Assembly (NCBI GenBank): GCA_947632515.1
Contig: CANRPO010000013.1
Coordinates: 23,124-87,123, forward strand
Origin: an uncultured Lachnospiraceae bacterium
GTDB taxonomy: Bacteria > Bacillota > Clostridia > Lachnospirales > Lachnospiraceae
DNA: 64,000 bases
Direction: 5' to 3'
Part shown: in pieces, positions 19,310-28,983 of the stretch
Layout: each line of letters opens with the position of its first letter
Numbering within the stretch: position 1 is the stretch's first letter
The notes under the pieces: generated by a model
Databases searched by the model: none
What the model was told of the DNA's origin: nothing
The model's input: the letters and a program-made list of their open reading frames with translations, nothing else
Translations under genes and position numbers: made by a program

Positions 19310-20485
19310 GTGGTTTTGATGGAAGATCACAGGATCCTGGCAAGGATCATAAAAGATTATCCTGACGCCCTTTCAGACCGAAAGAAACTGCAGGCGCTGT
19401 TCGCTGATTTTTTCCCGGAGGACAGACTGAAAAGAAATATCCTGCTGATGGTCTTCGACGACGGCGCGGTCGAGAAGATGAGGGAGCTGACAAGGCTTGA
19501 CAGAATGGAATTGCACCGTTTCGTCAGGTCCATAGGACAGGGGTACGGCGTCGCGGACGAGAAGGCGGAGACGGCGGTCCTCACGTGGGCGAGGGCGCTT
19601 GGCGTTTCCCTCGACACGGGGGACAGAACGGCGGCGGAAGAAGAAGGGAGCGGCCTTTTGGAGGAGCCGTTCGCACCTGTGAATGGCGACGGCGCTTACG
19701 AGTATGAAGATACGCCGCGCGGCGTCAAACTTTTGCGGTATATCGATTTCGATGATGAGGTCGTGACGGTCCCGAACAGGATCGGCGGCAAGCGGGTCGT
19801 GGAGGTAGGAAACCACGCGTTTAAGGGCTGTGTCGGTATCGGGAAGATCATTGTGTCGGAAGGGATCGAGATATTGGGAAACGGCGTATTCTTGAATTGC
19901 AGGGAGCTGCGGGAAGTTGTTTTGCCGGGCACGCTGAAGCGTATCGGCACATCGGATCCGACGGGCTGCCCGAAGATTCTGGGGACCATGACGAAGCTGG
20001 AGGGGACCTTCGAGTACACCGGGCTGGAGAGCATCACCGTGCCGGACAGTGTGAAGTACATCGGCGAATACGCCTTTTCTGGATGCGCCAAGCTGAGAGA
20101 GGCGGTCCTTCCGGCGGAGTTAAAAGAGATCAGAGAGTATGCGTTCTGCTGGTGTAAAAATCTGCGGGAGGTGACGTTCCCGCAAGCGTTAGAATCGATC
20201 AGGACGGAGGCGTTCGAGGGCTGCGAGTCGTTAGAGACGGTGATCCTGCCCGAGGGTGTGGAGCGCATCGAGCAGGGAGCCTTCGCAGGCTGCAGAAACA
20301 TGCGGAGCATCTATCTGCCAGATTCCGTCAGTGAGATCGACGGCGGGCGGGGAAGCGGCTTTCTTCGGACGTTCGGACAGCCGGAGGACAGGCATCAAGA
20401 TTTTACCATACTGTGCAACGCCGGCTCTTACGCTATGAGCTATGCGAGAAAACAGCAGATCAAATGTGCGAAGGCACAATTTTAA
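19310..20485 (+). CDS. Leucine-rich-repeat protein (BspA/LRR_5 type) with N-terminal helical domain
   Basis: Repeats such as LESITVPDSVKYIGEYAFSGCAKLREAVLPAELKEIREYAFCWCKNLREVTFPQALESIRTEAFEGC; no obvious signal peptide; GTG start one base after the kinase stop. Confidence 0.88.
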   Translation: MVLMEDHRILARIIKDYPDALSDRKKLQALFADFFPEDRLKRNILLMVFDDGAVEKMRELTRLDRMELHRFVRSIGQGYGVADEKAETAVLTWARALGVSLDTGDRTAAEEEGSGLLEEPFAPVNGDGAYEYEDTPRGVKLLRYIDFDDEVVTVPNRIGGKRVVEVGNHAFKGCVGIGKIIVSEGIEILGNGVFLNCRELREVVLPGTLKRIGTSDPTGCPKILGTMTKLEGTFEYTGLESITVPDSVKYIGEYAFSGCAKLREAVLPAELKEIREYAFCWCKNLREVTFPQALESIRTEAFEGCESLETVILPEGVERIEQGAFAGCRNMRSIYLPDSVSEIDGGRGSGFLRTFGQPEDRHQDFTILCNAGSYAMSYARKQQIKCAKAQF

Positions 20486-20496
20486 GGAGGGATATT

Positions 20497-21219
20497 ATGG
20501 CAGCAATGAAAAGACCGGGCGGGGAACTGGCGAGCAGACCGCTGCATTTCTTCTGGATCGTGGACTGCTCCGGCTCCATGCACGGGGAGAAGATCGGCAC
20601 CGTAAACCACGCGATCCAGTCCACGATCCCCGAGATGGCGGCGGCGGCGGAGAACAATCCCAACGCGCAGCTTATGATCCGCACGCTGAAGTTCTCCACG
20701 GGCGCGTCATGGGTGACGGGCAATCCCGTGAATGTGGAAGATTTCGCGTGGGACGATCTGGAGGCGGAGGGCGTGACCGATCTAGGCAAGGCGTTTGAGC
20801 TTCTGGCGGCGCAGCTCACCATACCGCCCATGTCCGACAGGGCGCTGCCGCCCGTGCTCGTCCTTCTGTCGGACGGACAGCCCACGGACGATTACAAGAA
20901 GTCTTTGGCCGAGCTGAAGAAACTGCCCTGGGGTAAGAAGGCGGTCAAGATCGCCATCTCCATCGGACAGGACGCAGACGACGCGGTTTTGGAAGAGTTT
21001 ACGGGAAATAAGGAGCTTGTATTGCAGGCGAACAACGCGGCGGCTCTCACGAAGATGATCAAGTGGGCCTCCACTGCGGCCTCTCTGGTGTCCGCTCCCG
21101 CCAGCGTCGCGGCGGATACCTCAGACGGCGGAACGGGCGGTGCGAACGCGCCGATCATTGTGGATATGGGAGGCAGACTGCCCGATCCGGACGATATTCA
21201 GGAAGGAGACGTTTGGTAG
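20497..21219 (+). CDS. vWA domain protein (TerY-like)
   Basis: FFWIVDCSGSMHGEKIGTVN (intact MIDAS DxSxS), GVTDLGKAF, VLLSDGQPTDD. Confidence 0.9.
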   Translation: MAAMKRPGGELASRPLHFFWIVDCSGSMHGEKIGTVNHAIQSTIPEMAAAAENNPNAQLMIRTLKFSTGASWVTGNPVNVEDFAWDDLEAEGVTDLGKAFELLAAQLTIPPMSDRALPPVLVLLSDGQPTDDYKKSLAELKKLPWGKKAVKIAISIGQDADDAVLEEFTGNKELVLQANNAAALTKMIKWASTAASLVSAPASVAADTSDGGTGGANAPIIVDMGGRLPDPDDIQEGDVW

Positions 21220-21233
21220 AGAGGGTGTTATCT

Positions 21234-22052
21234 ATGGCGCGAAGTATATTCGGGGAGTCCGTGCGGGGAGCATCACATATCAGAAACGGCAGGGAATGTC
21301 AGGATAGTCTGAAAAAGGTCGAGAAGGACGATGACACGGTCATCCTGTCGGTAGCCGACGGTCACGGGAGCGAGGCGTGTCCCTACAGCAGGACCGGGGC
21401 GGATGTGGCGGTGAACGTGTTCTGTAAGATCATGGAAGATTATCTGGACACCTACGCCGGGCAGCGGGAGTTGCTGCTGACTTTCCTGAAACGTGAGGGC
21501 GACACAAAGGTGGCGCAGGCGATCGATGCGGAGTGGAAACGCAGAATACTGAAGATCCATGCGAACAATAAGCGCGAAGTCACAGCGGACGCGGAGGGCA
21601 ATAAGGACAAAACGGCCGTCTACGGACTGTATGGGAGCACGCTGTTAGGGCTTGTTCTCACGAGAGGATTCCTCTTCGCATTCCAACTTGGAGACGGAGA
21701 CATTGTGGAGGTGTCCAAGAAAGGCGTGCAGAGCGTGATCGAGGCTGACAGGATCCTCGGGACAGAGACGCACTCGCTCAGCAAGCCGGAGTCCTGGAGG
21801 AAAGCCGTCACCTGCGCCGCAAGGACAGAGGAGGCGCGGGAGAGGCCCGTACTTTATATGCTCTCCACGGATGGTATGGCAAACAGCTACAAGAATGAAG
21901 AAGAATTTCAGAGGACCTGTAAAGACTACTATGAGCTGCTCAAAAAGCACGGAGCAAAGGCCGTGTCCGACAGTCTGAAAGGCTGGCTGGAGGAGACCAG
22001 CGAGCTCGGCTGCGGGGACGACGTCACGGCGCTCTTTGCCTATCTCGACTAA
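21234..22052 (+). CDS. PP2C-family serine/threonine phosphatase
   Basis: SVADGHGSEACPYSRTGADVAV, FQLGDGDIVEV, MLSTDGMANSY, ELGCGDDVTALFAYLD. Confidence 0.9.
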   Translation: MARSIFGESVRGASHIRNGRECQDSLKKVEKDDDTVILSVADGHGSEACPYSRTGADVAVNVFCKIMEDYLDTYAGQRELLLTFLKREGDTKVAQAIDAEWKRRILKIHANNKREVTADAEGNKDKTAVYGLYGSTLLGLVLTRGFLFAFQLGDGDIVEVSKKGVQSVIEADRILGTETHSLSKPESWRKAVTCAARTEEARERPVLYMLSTDGMANSYKNEEEFQRTCKDYYELLKKHGAKAVSDSLKGWLEETSELGCGDDVTALFAYLD

Positions 22053-22161
22053 AAAGAAACGGTCGCATATCATGACATGAATTGCCGGAAACGGGACATG
22101 CTAATCATTGACCCGTAACCATATCGGCAGGGAAAATGCCACAGCGAGGAGCGAACAGGAT

Positions 22162-23055
22162 ATGTCGATCATAAAAAAGAAAAAAGAAAAGACAGGGACA
22201 GGAAAAACAGACAACCTAAAGAAATATATTGTTATAACGGCAGCCTCCTTCGTCTACGCGGCGGGAGTCAGTCTGTTCATCGATCCGAACAGCATCGCGC
22301 CCGGCGGGGTCACGGGCATATCGATCATTTTGAGCAGACTGGTTCCGGTGAATACGGGAACGCTGATCCTTCTTCTGAACATACCGATCCTGCTTTACGC
22401 TGTGTGGAAATTCGGCCTCAAGCTGGCAGTATCGACGGTCTATGCCACGGCGCTCATATCGGTCTTTACCAATCTGCTGGCGGTTTTCCCCAAAGCTACG
22501 GGCGACAGGCTGCTGGCGGCTGTAGCGGGCGGCATCCTGTCGGCGGTGTCCATCGGCGTGATCTTTAAGGAAGGAGCCACCACGGGCGGCATGGATATTG
22601 TGGTGAAAGCGCTGCGCCTGAGGCTGCCGCATCTGCGGACAGGGAATCTGTTCTTTCTTGCGGACGCCGTGGTCGTGACCCTGTCCGGCATTGTCTTCCG
22701 GGATGTGGACGCGGCGCTGTATGCGGCGATCACGGCCACCTGTACCTCGGTGGCCCTGGATGTGGTACTCTACGGAAGGGACGAGGCAAAACTTCTGTAT
22801 ATCATAAGCGGCAGGCCGGAGGAGATCACAGCGCGCATACTGAAGGAACTGGACATCGGGCTGACTCTGATCGACGGCCGCGGGGCTTACAGCGGGGACA
22901 GGAAACAAGTGCTCATGTGCGCCATGAAGAAGACGGTGTTTCCCCGCGTGGAGCGCATCGTGCGGGAGGAGGACGCGGATTCCTTCATGATCGTGACGAG
23001 CGCCTCTGAAATCTTCGGGGAAGGCTACAAAAGTTATTTCAGCGAAAGAATATAA
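22162..23055 (+). CDS. YitT family membrane protein (DUF2179 C-terminus)
   Basis: SFVYAAGVSLFIDPNSIAPGGVTGISIILSRL...GRPEEITARILKELDIGLTLIDGRGAYSGDRKQVLMCAMKK. Confidence 0.92.
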   Translation: MSIIKKKKEKTGTGKTDNLKKYIVITAASFVYAAGVSLFIDPNSIAPGGVTGISIILSRLVPVNTGTLILLLNIPILLYAVWKFGLKLAVSTVYATALISVFTNLLAVFPKATGDRLLAAVAGGILSAVSIGVIFKEGATTGGMDIVVKALRLRLPHLRTGNLFFLADAVVVTLSGIVFRDVDAALYAAITATCTSVALDVVLYGRDEAKLLYIISGRPEEITARILKELDIGLTLIDGRGAYSGDRKQVLMCAMKKTVFPRVERIVREEDADSFMIVTSASEIFGEGYKSYFSERI

Positions 23056-23103
23056 AGGCAGAGTACATGGGAATGACGCAGAAAAGAAATATGGGGAGCG
23101 GCT

Positions 23104-24228
23104 ATGCGGGAATATCATTTGCAGAGTAAGAGACATAAGAAAAAGCGAAAAAGAAGTGAGAACGGCATCCTGTTAGGATCGATCATCCTGTGCGTGGTCA
23201 CGCTGTTCGCGATCACCATCTGTCTGATGATGGTGTTTAAATACCGTGCCGTACAGATGGAGAATGCGGTCGTCATGGATGAGCTGGAGGCCATCCGCAT
23301 GGACGAGACGGTCACCTACACGCAGAGCGAGGTGGACGCCATGCTCGCCCGGACAACAGAGGAAGTCTCGCAGCGCACGGCGGAGGAAACGCAGCGGGAA
23401 TTTCTGAATAAAATGAAAGAGTTCGCGCTGTCCGACGAGAGCACCACGGCCATGTTCCGCTATTTCTATCCGGACGAGATCGTGCTGGCGGATGCGGGGG
23501 AATACTATTTCTTTCCGATTTCGGATGAGCTGAGACACAATACATACAGCCAGGAGCAGTTCGTCCTGGACGAAGACCGGATCATGGCCTACTATGACGG
23601 GGACGGCCGGCGGATCTCCCACAAGGGGATCGACGTGTCCAGATACCAGGGAGAGATCGACTGGGAGAAGGTGGCGCAGGACGAGGTGGAGTACGCTTTT
23701 ATCAGACTTGGCATCAGAGGGTACACGGAGGGCGCGATCCAGGAAGACGAACAGTTTGAAAAAAATATCAGGGGCGCGCGCAATAACGATATTGCCGTGG
23801 GCGTGTATTTCTTCACCCAGGCCACCAGCGTGGAGGAGGCCGAGGAGGAGGCGCAGTATGTGCTGGATAAGATAGCGCCGTACAAGGTGGACTATCCTGT
23901 GGTGATCGACGTGGAGGCGGTGGCCAACAGGCGCGCGCGGACAAGGGAGCTTACGAAGGAGGAGCGCACGCAGTACTGCATCGCCTTCTGCGAGAAGATC
24001 AGGGCCGCCGGATATACGCCGATGATCTACGGCAATCTGAAGACCTTCATGCTGATGCTCGACCTGGAACAGCTTGAGGACTACGACAAGTGGTTTGCCA
24101 ACTATGACGACCGGTTCTATTATCCCTATGATTTCAAGATATGGCAGTACACGGACGAGGGCAGCGTGGACGGGATCGACGCGGCTGTGGACCTGAATAT
24201 CAGTTTCGAGGATCCGACGGATGAGTGA
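23104..24228 (+). CDS. Membrane-anchored glycosyl hydrolase family 25 lysozyme
   Basis: N-terminal TM then KGIDVSRYQGEIDWEKVAQDEVEYAFIRLGIRGYTEGA...VDYPVVIDVEAV...FKIWQYTDEGSVDGIDAAVDLNI. Confidence 0.92.
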   Translation: MREYHLQSKRHKKKRKRSENGILLGSIILCVVTLFAITICLMMVFKYRAVQMENAVVMDELEAIRMDETVTYTQSEVDAMLARTTEEVSQRTAEETQREFLNKMKEFALSDESTTAMFRYFYPDEIVLADAGEYYFFPISDELRHNTYSQEQFVLDEDRIMAYYDGDGRRISHKGIDVSRYQGEIDWEKVAQDEVEYAFIRLGIRGYTEGAIQEDEQFEKNIRGARNNDIAVGVYFFTQATSVEEAEEEAQYVLDKIAPYKVDYPVVIDVEAVANRRARTRELTKEERTQYCIAFCEKIRAAGYTPMIYGNLKTFMLMLDLEQLEDYDKWFANYDDRFYYPYDFKIWQYTDEGSVDGIDAAVDLNISFEDPTDE

Positions 24229-25096
24229 GACACTGGGAAAAGAGAGCGGAGCGGCAGAGTTTGAGCGCTATGAGAAGACGGGTTATCTGGTGGAACCGTT
24301 CAAAATTTTTCATTTGAGAGACTGCACGGATCGGGAATTTGACTTCCACTATCACGAATTCTACAAGATCATTTATTTCGTAGATGGCAAGGTGGACTAC
24401 AAGGTCGAGGGAAAGACCTATCACCTGAAACCGCATGACTTCGTGCTGGTGGGCGCCAACGTCATTCACAGGCCGGAGATCGACAGATCCACGCCCTATG
24501 AGCGCTACATCGTCTATCTGTCGGAGGCGTTTGTGGCGGAGGAGAACGAGCGCGGCGAGAGCCTGAGATTCTGTTTCGAGGAGGCAGGGCGGCTGCAGAA
24601 CCGCGTCGTCCATTTCGCGCCTGAGAGCTGCGAACAGATCGTGGGCTGTCTGATGCGCATGGAACAGATCGAGGGGCAGAAGGACGCCTATATGGGAGAT
24701 CTGCTCTTGAAGAGCGCCTTTCTGGAATTTATGGTGCTGTTCAACAGGAACGTCGTCGAGCAGCCGCAGTCGTTTATCACCACAGCCGCGTACAATGAGA
24801 AAGTGATCGACGTGATCGCATATATCCGCGAGCATCTTTCGGAGGAGCTCAGTGTGGATATTCTGGCAAAGCAGTGTTATCTCAGCAAGTACCATCTGAT
24901 GCGGCAGTTTAAGGAGGCGACGGGTTATTCGATCCACCGGTACATCAACGAGAAACGGATCCAGGCGGCGCGCAGGATGATCCTGTCGGGCATGCCGGCG
25001 TCAAAGGCGTGTTACGAGTGTGGGTTTCGGGATTACTCCACTTTCGCAAGACGTTTTAAGATGATCGTCGGCAGAGCGCCGTCGAAACCGGAGTAA
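24221..25096 (+). CDS. AraC-family transcriptional regulator
   Basis: N-terminal cupin-like region; C-terminal LAKQCYLSKYHLMRQFKEATGYSIHRYINEKRIQAARRMI...GFRDYSTFARRFKMIVG double HTH. Confidence 0.92.
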   Translation: MSETLGKESGAAEFERYEKTGYLVEPFKIFHLRDCTDREFDFHYHEFYKIIYFVDGKVDYKVEGKTYHLKPHDFVLVGANVIHRPEIDRSTPYERYIVYLSEAFVAEENERGESLRFCFEEAGRLQNRVVHFAPESCEQIVGCLMRMEQIEGQKDAYMGDLLLKSAFLEFMVLFNRNVVEQPQSFITTAAYNEKVIDVIAYIREHLSEELSVDILAKQCYLSKYHLMRQFKEATGYSIHRYINEKRIQAARRMILSGMPASKACYECGFRDYSTFARRFKMIVGRAPSKPE

Positions 25097-25225
25097 GGCG
25101 GTAATTTTCTCTTTCCTGTGCCATGGATCTGTGTTATAATATGCACGGAAACGATGAGCTGCGCGAAGACGATGGACGGAGCGACGGCGGCTTACAGATG
25201 ATTTATAAAGAAAGGCGGGGTTACA

Positions 25226-25897
25226 ATGAAATACGAGTTTGAAGGTACGGTGGAATTTCGAGAGAACGAGAACACGATCGCTGTGCCGTTTAACGTGTGG
25301 GAGGTGTGCGAGAAGGTAGGAGACGCGCCGGTCAGGGTCTGCTTTGACGACGTCTGCTTTATCTGCGATCTGGTGCCTAAGGGACAGGGCTACTATGATA
25401 TTCCCATCAACCAGGAGACGCTGTCGAAGGTGGAGCTTGGCAAGAGGTACACCATATCCATCGAGATCGTGGGCAATGTGACGGCGCTGAGCGGGAACAG
25501 CCCCTACAGCACGGAGAATCCGATCCGTAAGATCGACGGCATCGATCTGGTGACACAGCCGTGGGACGGCCTGTGCGGGCAGTCCTGTATCGCCATGATC
25601 GCGGGCACTACGCTGGATGAGGCCTGCGATATCATGAAATGCCGCGAGTGGCAGGCGAACATGAGCAAGATGATCGCCACCCTGGAATATCTCGGCATCC
25701 GCCATGCGGACAAGATCGTATATACGTTAGGCAAGACCGTGGAGTTGCCAAAGTGCTGCATCATCATGGAGAAGATGGGGAGATACAGCCACTATCTGGT
25801 AGGGTATGACGGACAGTATTACGATCCGAATCTCGGCGTGCTCAAGGAGTTTGACCACGAGAAGATGGTGGGTTATCTGGAGGTTGTCGCGCAGTAG
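25226..25897 (+). CDS. DUF1905-like domain fused to a C39/papain-like cysteine peptidase domain
   Basis: N-term VRVCFDDVCFICDLVPKGQGYYDIPINQETLSKVELGKRYTISIEI (DUF1905-like); C-term QPWDGLCGQSCIAMIAG (Cys), SHYLVGYDGQYYDPNLG (His/Asp). Confidence 0.7.
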   Translation: MKYEFEGTVEFRENENTIAVPFNVWEVCEKVGDAPVRVCFDDVCFICDLVPKGQGYYDIPINQETLSKVELGKRYTISIEIVGNVTALSGNSPYSTENPIRKIDGIDLVTQPWDGLCGQSCIAMIAGTTLDEACDIMKCREWQANMSKMIATLEYLGIRHADKIVYTLGKTVELPKCCIIMEKMGRYSHYLVGYDGQYYDPNLGVLKEFDHEKMVGYLEVVAQ

Positions 25898-25918
25898 AAC
25901 AAGAGTTGCGTTAAATGG

Positions 25919-25950
25919 AAAAGAGCTTGCCGATCGGCAGGCTCTTTTGT
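25919..25950. terminator. Bidirectional terminator between convergent genes
   Basis: AAAGAGC-TTGCCGATCGGCA-GGCTCTTTT palindrome. Confidence 0.75.
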
Positions 25951-25967
25951 CTGACGTTTTGCGATGT

Positions 25968-26432
25968 TCAGTTCAATCTGAATATCATAAAATTCAGATA
26001 CGCCGCGAACAGGCACCACAGCAGATACGGGATCTGCAGATAGGCGGCTTTCGGGCTGATCCGGTAGAACTCGCGGATCATTTTGACGATCAGGAAGATC
26101 AGAGCCAAAAGCCACACGAAGGATGTAAAAAACAGATTCAGCCGAAAGAAGAGAATGCTCCAGAAAAAATTGAAGAAAAGCTGGAGCGCGTAAGTTCTCA
26201 GCGCCTCTTCGCTGTTGGGGTCGCCGGACGTATAGATGATGTAGGAGGAGACGCCCATGAGTATGTACAGGACCGTCCAGACGATCGGAAAGAGAACGCC
26301 CGGCGGGCTGAGCGGAGGCTTTGTGATCTCCGAGTAGATCGCCGTATTTCCGGCAAAGAATGCCGAAAGTGTGCCCACGGCGATCGGAATAAGAATGGCT
26401 AGGATCAGGGTGCTTTTATCTTTTATTTTCAT
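25968..26432 (-). CDS. TspO/MBR family protein
   Basis: 154 aa; KPPLSPPGVLFPIVWTVLYILMGVSSYIIY...LQLFFNFFWSILFF; Trp/Phe-rich 5TM. Confidence 0.93.
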   Translation of the reverse strand: MKIKDKSTLILAILIPIAVGTLSAFFAGNTAIYSEITKPPLSPPGVLFPIVWTVLYILMGVSSYIIYTSGDPNSEEALRTYALQLFFNFFWSILFFRLNLFFTSFVWLLALIFLIVKMIREFYRISPKAAYLQIPYLLWCLFAAYLNFMIFRLN

Positions 26433-26677
26433 GCTGACGTCCTATAGGTTCTTTATGCTATGATATGCAGGCGGAAATCAAAATATGGCTGATATTATTC
26501 ATGACAGGCTGTGTACCACACAACTGTCCGGAGGAAGGGAGAATACGATGATACTCTGTATTGCAAAGGCTCCATGCAGAGCGTGAGGAGAATGCATGGA
26601 GCGACGGCGCTGTGGCGCATTCCTCGGGCTTTGCTCTCGATTGTATCAAAGAGAAGAAGACAAAAGGAGCAAAGACA

Positions 26678-27967
26678 ATGAAAAATATGGAAAAAAACAA
26701 AACCTCTGCGCTGCGGGATTTCCTGATCCTGTGGAGCACCCAGAGTATCTCCCAACTCGGGAGCAGTATCACGGCGTTTGCGCTGACCCTGTGGCTGTAT
26801 GAGAGGACAGGGTCGTCGCTCAGTACGGCGGCGCTCGCCATATGTTTTTACGGGCCGTACGTGCTTATGAGCATCTTTGCCGGCGCATTGGCGGACCGAT
26901 GGGACAAGAAACGCACGATGCTCGTCTGCGACCTGATCGCAGCCTTGTGTACGGTTCTCGTGTACGTGCTGTTTCGGGCCGATCGTCTGGCGGCGTGGCA
27001 TCTGTATATTATGAACGGTATCTATGGGTTGATGAATACGGTGCAGCAGCCCGCGTCCGAGGTTGCCATGACGCTTATCGTCCCCGAGAAGGATTACCAG
27101 AAGACGAGCGGACTCAGATCTCTGTCAAGGTCGCTGATCGACATATTGAATCCGCTGATCGCGACGGCGCTGTACTCTCTGGCGGGGCTTACCGCCGTCA
27201 TAGCGGTCGATCTTGGCAGTTTTGCGGTGGCGTTTGCCGCGCTGTTTCTTTTTATCAGGATCCCGGAAAAGCAGTGTGAACAAGAGGAACCGCTGCTTGA
27301 TCTTGCGCGGGAAGGACTTGTATTTTTAAGGGATAATCCGCTGATTATGACATTGATCCTGTTTATGGCGGGCGTCAACCTGACGGCGTCGGCTTTCGAC
27401 GCGGCGCTGCCGGGTTATGTGATTCCCAATCCGAGAGGCGGCACATCCATGCTGGGTATCGTTACGTCCTGTGCGGGGGCTGCGATGGTCATTGGCAGTC
27501 TGCTGGTTTCCGTCCTGCCGAAACCGAAGGACAGAGTGCGCGTCATTTACCTCACGATGCTGTTTTCCCTCGGCAGTGAGAATTTCCTGCTGGCTTTTGC
27601 CAGAGAGCCTGCGCTGTGGTGTGTGGGGCAGATCATCGGCTGGATCCTGGTGCCGATCATGGACGCCAATCTGGACGTGACGCTCAGAACGAACATTCCC
27701 ATAGAACTGCAGGGACGGGTCTACGCGTGCCGCAATACGCTGCAGTTTTTTACCATACCGATCGGGCTGTTTCTGGGCGGTTTCATGGTGGACCGGGTGT
27801 GCGAGCCGTTCATGGCGGCTTACGGAGACTTGGCGGCCTTTAAGCTGTGTTTTGGGACGGGCAAGGGTTCCGGGGCGGCGCTGGCGATGTTTCTGCTCGG
27901 CGCAGGCGGCAGCCTTCTGTGCGTCGTCACGGGCAGAAGACTGCGGAAATACCGGCAGCAGAAATAG
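26678..27967 (+). CDS. MFS transporter
   Basis: Multi-TM; LWSTQSISQLGSSITAFALTLWLYERTGS, GALADRWDKKRTMLVCD (MFS motif A-like). Confidence 0.92.
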   Translation: MKNMEKNKTSALRDFLILWSTQSISQLGSSITAFALTLWLYERTGSSLSTAALAICFYGPYVLMSIFAGALADRWDKKRTMLVCDLIAALCTVLVYVLFRADRLAAWHLYIMNGIYGLMNTVQQPASEVAMTLIVPEKDYQKTSGLRSLSRSLIDILNPLIATALYSLAGLTAVIAVDLGSFAVAFAALFLFIRIPEKQCEQEEPLLDLAREGLVFLRDNPLIMTLILFMAGVNLTASAFDAALPGYVIPNPRGGTSMLGIVTSCAGAAMVIGSLLVSVLPKPKDRVRVIYLTMLFSLGSENFLLAFAREPALWCVGQIIGWILVPIMDANLDVTLRTNIPIELQGRVYACRNTLQFFTIPIGLFLGGFMVDRVCEPFMAAYGDLAAFKLCFGTGKGSGAALAMFLLGAGGSLLCVVTGRRLRKYRQQK

Positions 27968-28054
27968 ATGGAAATTGGCGGGCATTGCCGCTATAATATC
28001 ACAAGCGGAAAAAATCAATTCCGCAGACTTTGTAAATGTAAAGGAGAGATTGCC

Positions 28055-28627
28055 ATGAAGAAAGATTTAGGAGTAAAACCGTATCTGTTTCCTATGCCGA
28101 CTTATATGATAGGAACTTACAATGAGGACGACACTGTTGACGTCATGATGATGGCGTGGGGCGGTATCTGTGCTGAAGATATGGTCGCGCTCAACCTCGA
28201 GGCGGAGCATAAAACGGTTGCCAATCTTGAAACGCGAAAAGCGTTTACCCTTGCCGTGCCGGGAACGGATACCCTGAAAGAATCCGACTTTTTTGGGATT
28301 GCAACGGCGAACAAAATGGCGGACAAATTTGAGCGCACCGGACTTCACGCCGTTAAGAGCGGGCGCGTCGACGCGCCGGTTATCACAGAATATCCCCTGA
28401 CCCTTGAATGCGAGGTGGCGGAGATCCAGAGACAGCCTTACGGCCTGCGTGTTCTCGGCAGGATTGTCAATGTGATCGCGGACGAAAAGGTCCTGGATGA
28501 TGCGGGAAAGATCGATGCCGCTAAATTAAACGCTTTTGTGTTTGACCAGATGCAGAACGGGTATTATGCGCTCGGGGAAAAAGTCGGGCAGGCATGGCAC
28601 AGCGGCGCAGAGCTGATGAATAAATAA
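28055..28627 (+). CDS. Flavin reductase family protein
   Basis: KPYLFPMPTYMIGTYNEDDTVDVMMMAWGG...KTVANLETRKAFTLAVPG. Confidence 0.88.
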   Translation: MKKDLGVKPYLFPMPTYMIGTYNEDDTVDVMMMAWGGICAEDMVALNLEAEHKTVANLETRKAFTLAVPGTDTLKESDFFGIATANKMADKFERTGLHAVKSGRVDAPVITEYPLTLECEVAEIQRQPYGLRVLGRIVNVIADEKVLDDAGKIDAAKLNAFVFDQMQNGYYALGEKVGQAWHSGAELMNK

Positions 28628-28762
28628 TGTGCCTGTTGCAGTTCTTATAGGGACCGGATTGTTTTACTCTTTCCCGGTACAAGCCATTTTGGATCAGAGC
28701 CAAACAGAAGTGATAAGCTGTCAGTGTGAGGCGTGGAAAGCACCCCGGAAGAAAGGAGTAAG

Positions 28763-28912
28763 TTGATAGATCAGACAAGCATAGACAAGACCTATTCCAT
28801 GCCGAAATCATACGTTACTTACCGTAAGCCGAGAAAGATAAGCGATGAGCAGAGGGAGCAGGCAAGGCAGATGATGATTGCAGAGAATAAGGGAAGATTA
28901 AGCAAAATTTAA
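28763..28912 (+). CDS. Short ORF (49 aa), possible phage/ICE-derived relic
   Basis: TTG-started LIDQTSIDKTYSMPKSYVTYRKPRKISDEQREQARQMMIAENKGRLSKI*; below ORF-track cutoff, preceded by AAAGGAG. Confidence 0.4.
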   Translation: MIDQTSIDKTYSMPKSYVTYRKPRKISDEQREQARQMMIAENKGRLSKI

Positions 28913-28983
28913 TGGAATTGTGTGTGCGGTTGTGATAAAATATCAGCGTTGAACAATTAAGAATCGGGATTGGAGTTGGAAAT

